A DNA stretch of 5,326 nucleotides from an uncultured Paraburkholderia sp. (GCA_937917025.1 CALFSF010000161.1:1-5326); one strand, 5' to 3'; positions 1 through 5,326 are shown, numbered from the stretch's first letter. Made by a program: numbers and translations. The notes: generated by a model not told the origin, from the letters alone.

Positions 1-55
1 CCGTGAAGGTGGCCGTACCGTCGGCGCCGGTGTCGTTGCAAAGATCCTCGAGTAA
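1..55 (+). CDS. tuf: Elongation factor Tu, C-terminal end (partial)
   Basis: Only the last 17 codons and the TAA stop (53-55) lie in the window; the frame starts at base 2 and reads REGGRTVGAGVVAKILE. This is the well-known end of EF-Tu domain III, where the GGRTVGAG strand is nearly invariant in bacteria. EF-Tu is the cytosolic GTPase that carries aminoacyl-tRNA to the ribosomal A site. Many Betaproteobacteria have two tuf copies. The position just upstream of tRNA-Trp and secE suggests the copy often called tufB, but the sequence alone cannot tell the copies apart. Confidence 0.95.
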   Translation, partial: REGGRTVGAGVVAKILE

Positions 56-86
56 GCCAGTTACTTCTCGTAGGTCTGATGTCTTC

Positions 87-110
87 GGGGTTGGCGATGC
101 CGTCAACCCC
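87..110 (+). other. Hairpin between tuf and tRNA-Trp
   Basis: GGGGTTGGCG (87-96) pairs with CGTCAACCCC (101-110) over 10 bp, including one G-U pair, around the 4-base loop ATGC. It lies 31 bases after the tuf stop and 10 bases before the tRNA. It is followed by AAAATGG and not by a T-run, so it is not a standard intrinsic terminator on this strand. It may protect the tuf mRNA 3' end or mark where the transcript is cut to free the tRNA; this is inference. Confidence 0.55.
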
Positions 111-120
111 AAAATGGTTT

Positions 121-196
121 AGGGGTATAGCTCAACTGGCAGAGCGTCGGTCTCCAAAACCGAAGGTTGGGGGTTCGATTCCCTCTGCCCCTGCCA
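121..196 (+). tRNA. trpT: tRNA-Trp (anticodon CCA)
   Basis: A complete 76-base cloverleaf can be drawn. The acceptor stem is 121-127 with 186-192 (AGGGGTA/TGCCCCT, one T-G pair). The D stem is GCTC 130-133 with GAGC 142-145. The anticodon stem is TCGGT 147-151 with ACCGA 159-163, and the loop carries CCA at 154-156. The T arm is 169-173 with 181-185 around TTCGATT. The discriminator is G193, as expected for bacterial tRNA-Trp, and the 3' CCA (194-196) is encoded. It reads UGG codons. It sits between tuf and secE, probably cut out of a longer tuf-trpT-secE-nusG transcript, since no clear promoter is visible in the 65 bases upstream. Confidence 0.97.
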
Positions 197-232
197 AATT
201 CTCGCGTCGCTAGTGGCGCACGTTAAGGTGTT

Positions 233-613
233 ATGGCGAATCCTTCCGTCGAAACTGTAAATACTTCTGGCGACAAGCTGATGTTGATCGCTGGCGTATT
301 GCTGGTCTTGGCCGGGTTCGTGGGGTTCTTCTGGCTTGGCGGCCAGGAATGGTACATCCGCGGAGCGGCCCTGGCTGTTGGCGCTATCGCTGGTGTGGCA
401 GTCGGTCTTGTCTCTGCCCCCGGTAAGGGTTTCATTGCCTTCGCCAAGGACTCGTACAAAGAAGTTCGCAAGGTTGTCTGGCCGACTCGCAAAGAGGCAA
501 CGCAGACGACCCTCGTAGTCTTCGGGTTTGTGCTGGTCATGGCGCTATTTCTTTGGATTAGCGATAAATCCATTGAATGGGTGATTTTCTCGGTGATTCT
601 GGGTTGGAAATGA
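233..613 (+). CDS. secE: Preprotein translocase subunit SecE
   Basis: This is a 126-residue inner-membrane protein, close to the 127 residues of E. coli SecE. SecE clamps SecY in the SecYEG channel that exports unfolded proteins. Three membrane segments are visible: about residues 16-36, 43-61 and 92-110. Between the second and third is the amphipathic cytoplasmic region with the family signature EVRKVVWPTRKEA (77-89), the essential part that contacts SecY. The three-helix form is typical of many Proteobacteria; most other bacteria have one helix. The ATG at 233 is preceded by TAAGGTG (224-230), a short-spaced ribosome binding site. The gene begins 36 bases after the tRNA and ends one base before nusG, so the two are almost certainly co-transcribed. 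Confidence 0.97.
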   Translation: MANPSVETVNTSGDKLMLIAGVLLVLAGFVGFFWLGGQEWYIRGAALAVGAIAGVAVGLVSAPGKGFIAFAKDSYKEVRKVVWPTRKEATQTTLVVFGFVLVMALFLWISDKSIEWVIFSVILGWK

Positions 614-614
614 T

Positions 615-1172
615 ATGAGCGATACGCCGGTATCCCCGAGTGGTAAACGTTGGTACGTCGTGCACGCCTACTCCGGCATGGAGAAGAGCGTGCAACGTGC
701 GCTTCAGGAGCGCATCGACCGTGCCGGCATGCAGGACAAATTTGGTCAGATTCTCGTCCCGACCGAAGAAGTCGTGGAAGTGAAGGGTGGCCACAAGTCT
801 GTCACCGAGCGTCGTTTCTTCCCGGGCTACGTGCTCGTTGAAATGGAAATGACCGACGAAACATGGCACCTCGTGAAGAACACGGCGAAGGTGACCGGTT
901 TTGTCGGCGGTGCGCGTAATCGCCCGAGCCCGATTTCCCCCCGGGAAGTCGAAAAGATCATGTCGCAGATGCAAGAGGGCGTGGAAAAGCCGCGACCGAA
1001 GACCCTGTTCGAAGTGGGCGAGATGGTCCGCGTGAAGGATGGTCCGTTCACGGACTTCAATGGCAGCGTCGAGGAAGTGAACTACGAAAAATCGCGCGTC
1101 CGTGTGTCCGTCACGATCTTTGGACGGGCAACGCCGGTCGAACTCGAATTCGGCCAGGTCGAAAAGCTGTAA
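615..1172 (+). CDS. nusG: Transcription termination/antitermination factor NusG
   Basis: This 185-residue cytosolic factor binds the RNA polymerase clamp and suppresses pausing. Through its C-terminal domain it contacts either Rho or ribosomal protein S10. The N-terminal NGN domain covers about residues 11-120 and includes KRWYVVHAYSGME (11-23) and the hallmark RRFFPGYVLVEM (66-77). After a linker, the KOW domain covers about 130-185, with VGEMVRVKDGPF (134-145) and FNGSVEEV (148-155). Length and domains match the usual family. The ATG at 615 follows the secE TGA (611-613) after one base and has only a weak purine tract inside the end of secE. Translation is therefore probably coupled to secE. 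The gene is intact. Confidence 0.98.
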   Translation: MSDTPVSPSGKRWYVVHAYSGMEKSVQRALQERIDRAGMQDKFGQILVPTEEVVEVKGGHKSVTERRFFPGYVLVEMEMTDETWHLVKNTAKVTGFVGGARNRPSPISPREVEKIMSQMQEGVEKPRPKTLFEVGEMVRVKDGPFTDFNGSVEEVNYEKSRVRVSVTIFGRATPVELEFGQVEKL

Positions 1173-1183
1173 ATCAGATTCTG

Positions 1184-1209
1184 CGGCTCACGCTATTTAG
1201 CGCGAGCCG
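1184..1209 (+). other. Hairpin just after nusG
   Basis: CGGCTC (1184-1189) pairs with GAGCCG (1204-1209). After an A-C mismatch the stem continues with CGCT (1191-1194) and AGCG (1199-1202) around an ATTT loop. This makes ten base pairs, 11 bases after the nusG stop. The next bases (TACTTCGCGC) contain no T-run, so it is a poor intrinsic terminator. It could be a 3'-end stabiliser, an RNase processing site or part of a weak attenuator ahead of the L11 genes. Confidence 0.5.
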
Positions 1210-1245
1210 TACTTCGCGCTTACGGTCCGCGCAATGGCCGTTGAG

Positions 1246-1308
1246 GAGCGTCAGTAACCAGACTTTCGGCGAAAGCGCGCTACTACTCACCTGAACGCTC
1301 AAGCGTTC
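1246..1308 (+). promoter_or_regulatory. rplK leader with alternative stems; candidate L1 autoregulatory site
   Basis: GAGCGTCAG (1246-1254) can pair with CTG-A-ACGCTC (1291-1300), nine pairs with one bulged A. This encloses a small hairpin CTTTC-GGC-GAAAG (1263-1275). A competing local hairpin GAACGC-TCAA-GCGTTC (1293-1308) uses the same 1295-1298 bases and ends five bases before the ribosome binding site GAGGT (1313-1317). In E. coli, L1 represses the rplK-rplA message by binding a leader structure that mimics its 23S rRNA site, and this is the equivalent place. Whether these stems contain the L1 recognition loop could not be established by eye. Confidence 0.4.
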
Positions 1309-1324
1309 CAACGAGGTTTTCCAA

Positions 1325-1756
1325 ATGGCAAAGAAAATCATCGGCTTTATCAAGCTGCAGATTCCTGCAGGTAAAGCCAACCCGTCGCCGCCGGTCGGCC
1401 CTGCACTGGGTCAGCGCGGCTTGAACATTATGGAGTTCTGCAAGGCGTTTAACGCGCAGACTCAGGCGATGGAACCGGGTCTGCCGATTCCGGTCGTGAT
1501 CACCGCGTTCGCCGACAAGAGCTTTACGTTCGTTCTGAAGACGCCGCCGGCTACGGTTTTGATCAAGAAGGCAGCGAAGATCGACAAGGGTTCGGCCAAG
1601 CCGCATACCGACAAGGTCGGCAAGATCACGCGCGCTCAAGCCGAAGACATCGCCAAGACCAAGATGCCTGACCTCACGGCAGCTGATCTTGACGCAGCGG
1701 TCCGTACGATCGCTGGTAGCGCCCGCTCGATGGGCATCACCGTGGAGAGCGTGTAA
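1325..1756 (+). CDS. rplK: 50S ribosomal protein L11
   Basis: At 143 residues this matches the usual L11 length of 141-143. L11 binds the GTPase-associated region of 23S rRNA at the base of the L7/L12 stalk. It is needed for factor-dependent GTPase events and for RelA sensing of uncharged tRNA. The N-terminal domain (about 1-70) holds the proline-rich ANPSPPVGPALGQ (18-30) and GLNIMEFCKAFNA (32-44). The segment around prolines 20-26 is the part known to contact thiostrepton-type antibiotics. The C-terminal rRNA-binding domain (about 76-143) includes KVGKITRAQ (97-105) and GSARSMGITV (131-140). The start is fixed by GAGGT (1313-1317), seven bases before the ATG, and by the MAKK N-terminus. Its TAA is followed at once by the rplA ATG. 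Confidence 0.98.
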   Translation: MAKKIIGFIKLQIPAGKANPSPPVGPALGQRGLNIMEFCKAFNAQTQAMEPGLPIPVVITAFADKSFTFVLKTPPATVLIKKAAKIDKGSAKPHTDKVGKITRAQAEDIAKTKMPDLTAADLDAAVRTIAGSARSMGITVESV

Positions 1757-2455
1757 ATGGCCAAGCTTTCGAAGCGTCTGCAAGCATTTGCAGCCAAGGT
1801 TGATCGCCAGAAGCTCTACGCGATCGATGAAGCCCTGTCGCTCGTGAAGGAATGCGCAAGCGCGAAGTTCGATGAATCGATCGACGTCGCAGTGCAACTC
1901 GGCATCGATGCGAAGAAGTCGGACCAGGTCGTTCGTGGCTCGGTCGTTTTGCCCGCGGGTACGGGTAAGTCGGTTCGCGTCGCTGTGTTCGCGCAGGGCG
2001 AGAAAGCCGAACAGGCTCGTGCTGCTGGTGCGGAAATCGTCGGTATGGAAGATCTGGCAGAGCAGGTCAAGGCCGGTAACCTCAACTTCGACATCGTGAT
2101 CGCCTCGCCGGACACGATGCGCGTTGTCGGTACGCTGGGCCAGATTCTCGGTCCCCGCGGCCTGATGCCGAATCCGAAAGTCGGTACGGTTACGCCGGAT
2201 GTGGCGACGGCCGTCAAGAACGCAAAGGCTGGTCAAGTCCAGTTCCGCGTCGACAAGGGCGGTATCATCCACGCGACGATCGGTCGTGCTTCGTTCGAGC
2301 CGACGGCTCTGCGTAGCAACCTGAACGCGCTGGTCGACGCACTGCAAAAGGCCAAGCCGGCCACGAGCAAGGGTGTTTATCTGCGTAAGGTCGCGCTGTC
2401 GAGCACGATGGGCGTGGGTGTCCGCGTCGATCAGGCAACGCTCGCAGCACAGTAA
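1757..2455 (+). CDS. rplA: 50S ribosomal protein L1
   Basis: This 232-residue protein forms the mobile L1 stalk of the 50S subunit, which helps release deacylated tRNA from the E site. In E. coli it is also the translational repressor of the rplK-rplA message. The L1 signature LGQILGPRGLMPNPKVGTV spans 127-145. Domain I is built from the N- and C-terminal parts, including FDESIDVAVQLGID (38-51), with the central domain II at about 68-158. The C-terminal STMGVGVRVD (216-225) is typical. The ATG immediately follows the rplK stop with zero gap. There is no strong independent ribosome binding site (only GGAGAG, 1744-1749, inside the rplK end), so translation is likely coupled to rplK. Length is as expected. 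Confidence 0.98.
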   Translation: MAKLSKRLQAFAAKVDRQKLYAIDEALSLVKECASAKFDESIDVAVQLGIDAKKSDQVVRGSVVLPAGTGKSVRVAVFAQGEKAEQARAAGAEIVGMEDLAEQVKAGNLNFDIVIASPDTMRVVGTLGQILGPRGLMPNPKVGTVTPDVATAVKNAKAGQVQFRVDKGGIIHATIGRASFEPTALRSNLNALVDALQKAKPATSKGVYLRKVALSSTMGVGVRVDQATLAAQ

Positions 2456-2530
2456 GGAATTCTTCCGTTGCGGCGCAAGCTGCAGCGGGTTTATGGGCTT
2501 TGGGCGGTCGTGAGATGGCAGTCTGCATCG

Positions 2531-2670
2531 AACGGCCGGTTATCAAAGACCGTTGGCGGGATCGCAGCAGGCAGGCGTTCCCTTAATGCAAAGCCAACGC
2601 AGATGGCGAACCCGAAATAGTTTTGTAGTGGTGATGCCGGTTGTCGTTCGCAGCGCTGCGGACACCCAAC
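2531..2670 (+). ncRNA. Ribosomal protein L10 leader (rplJ leader RNA), approximate limits
   Basis: The 303-base gap between rplA and rplJ (2456-2758) contains the kind of structured leader that the L10-L7/L12 complex binds to repress rplJL. The core is a helix C-GGG-A-TCGC (2557-2565) with GCGA-A-CCC-G (2606-2614), eight pairs flanking one A-A mismatch. Above it is an asymmetric internal loop with AGATG (2601-2605) on the 3' side. An upper stem GCGTT (2575-2579) with AACGC (2596-2600) closes a loop carrying CCCTTAATGC. The CCTTAA and AGATGG elements are what I recall from the L10 leader family. A second hairpin at 2642-2664 follows (TGTC/GACA plus CGCA/TGCG, with a GTT bulge). Boundaries are estimates. 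I see no ORF or clear promoter in the rest of the gap. Confidence 0.65.
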
Positions 2671-2746
2671 TGGCTGAAATACTCCTGACACGTCGGACGC
2701 CGTTGTTGAACGCGGTACACAAGGCAACCGCCACGTGTATCGAATC

Positions 2747-2752
2747 TGGAGG
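2747..2752 (+). promoter_or_regulatory. Ribosome binding site that fixes the rplJ GTG start
   Basis: TGGAGG at 2747-2752 lies six bases before the GTG at 2759-2761. It selects this GTG over an in-frame GTG at 2735, whose only upstream purine tract is AAGG at 2721-2724, ten bases away. Confidence 0.85.
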
Positions 2753-2758
2753 CTAACC

Positions 2759-3256
2759 GTGCCACTCAACAAAGAAAGTAAGCAGGCCGTCGTCGCTGAG
2801 GTTTCCGCGCAAGTCGCGAAAGCCCAGACCGTCGTTCTGGCTGAGTATCGTGGGATTGCGGTTGGCGATCTGACCAAGCTGCGCGCGAAAGCGCGTGAGC
2901 AACAGGTGTACCTGCGCGTGTTGAAGAACACGCTGGCGCGTCGCGCTGTCGAAGGTACCCCGTTCGCTCCGCTGGCAGAGCAGATGACCGGTCCTCTGAT
3001 CTACGGCATCTCGGAAGATGCGATTGCTGCTGCGAAGGTCGTCAATGACTTCGCGAAAAGCAATGACAAGTTGATCATCAAGGCTGGTTCTTTTGACGGC
3101 AACGTGATGGACAAGGCTGGCGTGCAAGCGCTCGCCAACATTCCGAGCCGCGAAGAACTGCTCTCCAAGCTGCTCTACGTTATGCAAGCACCTGTTTCCG
3201 GCTTTGCGCGTGCCCTGGCCGCGCTGGCAGAAAAGAAACAAGGCGAAGCGGCTTAA
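2759..3256 (+). CDS. rplJ: 50S ribosomal protein L10
   Basis: At 165 residues this matches the L10 family. L10 anchors the L7/L12 dimers to the 50S subunit next to L11, and the L10-L7/L12 complex represses its own message. The N-terminal rRNA-binding domain (about 1-130) contains MPLNKESKQAVVAEV (1-15), the VVLAEYRGI strand (25-33) and LRVLKNTLARRAVEGT (52-67). The C-terminal helix (about 133-160, rich in Leu, Ala and Lys) is where L7/L12 dimers attach. I chose the GTG at 2759 because TGGAGG is well placed before it and the MPLN N-terminus is what beta- and gammaproteobacterial L10 proteins show. The GTG at 2735 would add eight residues (MYRIWRLT) with no family support. Gap to rplL is 63 bases. 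Confidence 0.97.
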   Translation: MPLNKESKQAVVAEVSAQVAKAQTVVLAEYRGIAVGDLTKLRAKAREQQVYLRVLKNTLARRAVEGTPFAPLAEQMTGPLIYGISEDAIAAAKVVNDFAKSNDKLIIKAGSFDGNVMDKAGVQALANIPSREELLSKLLYVMQAPVSGFARALAALAEKKQGEAA

Positions 3257-3319
3257 CGCATTTCAGTTGGGCGTAACTGATCGCTGGCTGTATCCGAATT
3301 CAATTTAGGAGTATTTCAA

Positions 3320-3697
3320 ATGGCAATCGCAAAAGAAGACATCCTCGAAGCCGTTGGCGCGATGTCGGTTCTGGAACTGAACGAACTCGTCAAGGCGTTC
3401 GAAGAGAAGTTCGGCGTGTCGGCAGCTGCTGTGGCAGTGGCTGGCCCGGCGGGCGCTGGCGGCGGCGCAGCTGCTGCCGAAGAGCAAACGGAATTCACCG
3501 TGATCCTGACCGAAACGGGCGCCAACAAGGTTTCCGTCATCAAGGCCGTTCGCGAACTGACGGGTCTCGGCCTGAAGGAAGCGAAGGATCTGGTCGACGG
3601 CGCACCGAAGCCCGTGAAGGAAGCGGTGCCCAAGGCTGCTGCTGAAGAAGCGAAGAAGAAGCTGGAAGAAGCCGGCGCGAAGGCTGAAATCAAGTAA
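3320..3697 (+). CDS. rplL: 50S ribosomal protein L7/L12
   Basis: This 125-residue acidic, alanine-rich protein is the multicopy stalk protein that recruits and activates the GTPases EF-Tu, EF-G, IF2 and RF3. The N-terminal dimerisation domain is about residues 1-32 (helices with MSVLELNELVKAFEEKFGV, 15-33). A flexible Ala/Gly/Pro hinge (34-53) follows. The globular C-terminal domain (about 55-125) contains the factor-binding surface NKVSVIKAVRELTGLGLKEAK (69-89) and LVDGAPKPVKE (91-101). The start has a strong site, TAGGAG (3306-3311), eight bases before the ATG, fitting its high expression. L7/L12 is made at about four or more copies per L10. A separate strong ribosome binding site is consistent with that. 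The gene is followed by a terminator. Confidence 0.98.
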   Translation: MAIAKEDILEAVGAMSVLELNELVKAFEEKFGVSAAAVAVAGPAGAGGGAAAAEEQTEFTVILTETGANKVSVIKAVRELTGLGLKEAKDLVDGAPKPVKEAVPKAAAEEAKKKLEEAGAKAEIK

Positions 3698-3716
3698 AGC
3701 CCCTCGCGTTGAGCGC

Positions 3717-3747
3717 AGGCTGGCGGTTTTCCACCGCCAGCCTTTTT
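3717..3747 (+). terminator. Intrinsic terminator/attenuator between rplL and rpoB
   Basis: AGGCTGGCGGT (3717-3727) and ACCGCCAGCCT (3733-3743) form a perfect 11-bp GC-rich stem with the loop TTTCC. The stem runs into five Ts (3743-3747), and a second T4 follows at 3752-3755. It starts 20 bases after the rplL stop. In E. coli a terminator at the same place stops most transcripts so that rpoB and rpoC are made at lower levels than the stalk proteins. The same role is inferred here, because no clear promoter for rpoB is visible downstream. Confidence 0.9.
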
Positions 3748-4071
3748 GTGCTTTTGTGGGACTTTGTTTTCGCTCGGCGTTTCGAGGCGAAAAACATGGC
3801 CCCAGAGGCCAAAGAAAATTGCCCTTCCTCGCACCCTCGGGTGTCGATCGACCGGCACTTCTCTTTGTCTTCTGAAGCGACTGCAGAAGGCAAGTTTGGT
3901 CGGGTAGCGGGCAACATTGGCATCCGCTGCCGTCAGCCAGCGGTTGGTAGCGGCCAACCACCAAGCTTCTAGGCTCGTTCAAGCCTCAGGACGGCCATCG
4001 GGTCTCAGTCGGTGAACACTCGGGTTGTCTCATCCTGGCGCCTCGCCTCGACACCATGCCCGCCGTGATTC
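3748..4071 (+). other. rplL-rpoB spacer, no gene seen; several short hairpins
   Basis: About 320 bases lie between the terminator and the rpoB ribosome binding site. Open frames here have no ribosome binding site or family resemblance. Visible inverted repeats are TTTTCGC-TCG with CGA-G-GCGAAAA (3767-3793, ten pairs with one bulged G), TGGCC/GGCCA (3797-3811), CTTCTG/CAGAAG (3869-3889), GGTTGG/CCAACC (3942-3959) and AGGCT/AGCCT (3971-3986). Only the first is notably strong, and it could be an RNase III-type processing site. In E. coli RNase III cuts the transcript between rplL and rpoB. No convincing sigma-70 promoter was found by eye. Confidence 0.5.
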
Positions 4072-4080
4072 GGAGATCGT

Positions 4081-5326
4081 ATGCAATATTCCTTCACCGA
4101 GAAGAAGCGCATTCGTAAGAGTTTTGCGAAGCGCCCCATCGTTCACCAAGTACCTTTCCTGCTGGCCACCCAGCTTGAATCATTCAGCACGTTTCTGCAA
4201 GCTGACGTACTCGCAAATGCTCGCAAACCCGAAGGTTTGCAGGCCGCGTTCACGTCCGTTTTCCCCATCGTCTCGCACAACGGTTTCGCGCGCCTGGAGT
4301 TCGTGAGCTACGCGTTGTCGCCGCCGGCGTTCAACATCAAGGAATGCCAGCAGCGCGGTCTCACCTATTGCTCGGCCTTGCGCGCCAAGGTGCGCCTGGT
4401 GTTGCTCGACAAGGAATCGCCGAGCAAGCCCGTCGTCAAGGAAGTGAAGGAGCAGGAAGTCTACATGGGCGAAATTCCGCTCATGACGCCGACCGGTTCG
4501 TTCGTCATCAACGGCACGGAGCGCGTGATCGTTTCGCAGCTGCACCGTTCGCCGGGCGTGTTCTTCGAACACGACAAGGGCAAGACGCATAGCTCGGGCA
4601 AGCTGCTGTTTTCGGCACGTATCATTCCTTACCGCGGTTCGTGGCTCGACTTCGAGTTCGATCCGAAGGACGTGCTGTACTTCCGCGTCGACCGTCGTCG
4701 CAAGATGCCGGTCACGATCCTGCTGAAGGCTATCGGCCTCACGCCGGAACAGATCCTCGCGAACTTCTTCGTGTTCGACAATTTCACGCTGATGCCGGAA
4801 GGCGCGCAGATGGAATTCGTGCCGGAGCGTCTGCGTGGTGAAGTCGCACGCTTCGACATCACGGATCGTGATGGGAACGTGATCGTCCAGAAGGACAAGC
4901 GGATCAACGCCAAGCACATTCGCGACCTCGAAAGCGCGAAGACGAAGTTCATCTCGGTTCCGGAAGACTATCTGCTTGGCCGCACGCTGGCGAAGAATGT
5001 CGTCGACGGCGAAACCGGCGAAGTCATCGCAAACGCGAACGACGAAATCACCGAGACCGTGCTCGAGAAGCTGCGCGAAGCGAAGGTGAAGGACATCCAG
5101 ACGCTCTACACGAACGATCTGGATCAAGGTCCGTACATCTCGTCGACGCTGCGTATCGACGAAACCGCCGACCGCATGGCAGCGCGCATCGCGATCTACC
5201 GCATGATGCGTCCGGGCGAGCCGCCGACCGAGGAAGCAGTCGAGGCGCTGTTCAATCGTCTGTTCTACAGCGAAGACGCGTACGACCTCTCGAAGGTGGG
5301 TCGTATGAAGTTCAATCGCCGCGTTG
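4081..5326 (+). CDS. rpoB: DNA-directed RNA polymerase subunit beta, N-terminal part
   Basis: The first 415 codons of the RNA polymerase beta subunit are present with no stop; the rest lies beyond the right edge. The family is about 1340-1370 residues long, so this is roughly 30 percent. It covers the start of the protein, the protrusion and most of the lobe. Visible hallmarks are MQYSFTEKKRIRKSF (1-15), PFLLATQLESF (25-35), YMGEIPLMTPTGSFVINGTER (128-148), VSQLHRSPGVFF (151-162), GKTHSSGKLL (167-176), RIIPYRGSWLDFEFDPKD (180-197) and MMRPGEPPT (375-383). Arg148 and Val151, matching the E. coli N-terminal rifampicin-cluster positions Arg143 and Val146, are the usual residues. The main rifampicin region and active site are outside the window. 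The ATG has GGAG (4072-4075) five bases upstream. Expression probably depends on readthrough of the terminator after rplL. Confidence 0.98.
   Translation, partial: MQYSFTEKKRIRKSFAKRPIVHQVPFLLATQLESFSTFLQADVLANARKPEGLQAAFTSVFPIVSHNGFARLEFVSYALSPPAFNIKECQQRGLTYCSALRAKVRLVLLDKESPSKPVVKEVKEQEVYMGEIPLMTPTGSFVINGTERVIVSQLHRSPGVFFEHDKGKTHSSGKLLFSARIIPYRGSWLDFEFDPKDVLYFRVDRRRKMPVTILLKAIGLTPEQILANFFVFDNFTLMPEGAQMEFVPERLRGEVARFDITDRDGNVIVQKDKRINAKHIRDLESAKTKFISVPEDYLLGRTLAKNVVDGETGEVIANANDEITETVLEKLREAKVKDIQTLYTNDLDQGPYISSTLRIDETADRMAARIAIYRMMRPGEPPTEEAVEALFNRLFYSEDAYDLSKVGRMKFNRRV

Noticed and set aside
1241..1270. Possible sigma-70 promoter (TTGAGG at 1241) for rplK
   Set aside because: No acceptable -10 hexamer lies 16-18 bases downstream; the sequence there is TTTCGG. 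A promoter may exist in this spacer but cannot be supported by eye.
1283..2347. 354-codon open frame on the - strand opposite rplK and rplA
   Set aside because: It is antisense to two well-conserved ribosomal genes. Its Arg/Leu/His-rich composition is what reversed high-GC coding DNA gives. It has no recognisable domain.
2649..2660. 12-base perfect palindrome CGCAGCGCTGCG as an operator
   Set aside because: It lies inside the L10 leader region and is better explained as the tip of an RNA hairpin (2642-2664). No matching second copy or promoter is nearby.
2491..2931. - strand frames across the rplA-rplJ leader
   Set aside because: They overlap the structured leader and the start of rplJ, have no ribosome binding site or family match, and are explained by chance in GC-rich DNA.
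3709..3972. 87-codon + strand open frame in the rplL-rpoB spacer
   Set aside because: It begins inside the terminator region with a non-ATG start and no ribosome binding site, reads through the terminator stem, and resembles no known protein.
4056..4118. 20-codon upstream frame (ATG at 4056) overlapping the rpoB start out of frame
   Set aside because: There is no ribosome binding site before its ATG, whereas the rpoB ATG has GGAG. It is short enough to arise by chance, although an upstream-frame effect on rpoB cannot be fully excluded.
4180..5127. 315-codon open frame on the - strand opposite rpoB
   Set aside because: It is a shadow of the conserved rpoB frame, with composition typical of antisense high-GC coding sequence and no family resemblance.

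Overview
The window is a stretch of the conserved bacterial transcription/translation gene cluster, read entirely on the + strand: end of tuf (EF-Tu), tRNA-Trp, secE, nusG, rplK, rplA, rplJ, rplL and the first 415 codons of rpoB. The protein sequences look like Betaproteobacteria, most likely Burkholderiaceae (Burkholderia/Paraburkholderia type). The reasons are the RpoB N-terminus, the L10 and L7/L12 sequences, a three-helix SecE, high-GC codon use, and the order tuf-trpT-secE-nusG-rplKAJL-rpoB. This assignment rests on remembered family sequences, not on a search.

Layout. Positions 1-55 are the EF-Tu C-terminus. A 65-base spacer with a 10-bp hairpin leads into tRNA-Trp (121-196, CCA encoded). 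secE (233-613) and nusG (615-1172) are separated by one base. A 152-base spacer (1173-1324) with several inverted repeats precedes rplK (1325-1756), which abuts rplA (1757-2455) with no gap. A 303-base leader (2456-2758) separates rplA from rplJ (GTG start at 2759, to 3256) and holds an L10-leader-like RNA structure. rplL (3320-3697) follows after 63 bases. A 383-base spacer begins with a strong intrinsic terminator/attenuator (3717-3747) and contains further short hairpins but no credible gene. rpoB starts at 4081 and runs off the right edge.

How the parts work together. EF-Tu delivers aminoacyl-tRNA to the ribosome. SecE is part of the SecYEG translocon. NusG tunes RNA polymerase elongation and links it to ribosomes or Rho. 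L11, L1, L10 and L7/L12 build the L1 stalk and the GTPase-associated stalk where EF-Tu and EF-G act. RpoB is the beta subunit of RNA polymerase. In well-studied relatives L1 represses the rplKA message, the L10-L7/L12 complex represses the rplJL message, and partial termination after rplL lowers rpoB output relative to the stalk proteins. The non-coding stretches here carry structures in the right places for all three controls.

No mobile element, CRISPR array, foreign-looking gene or novel system is visible. The parts worth a second look are the RNA structures in the three long spacers, which can be drawn as mutually exclusive folds.
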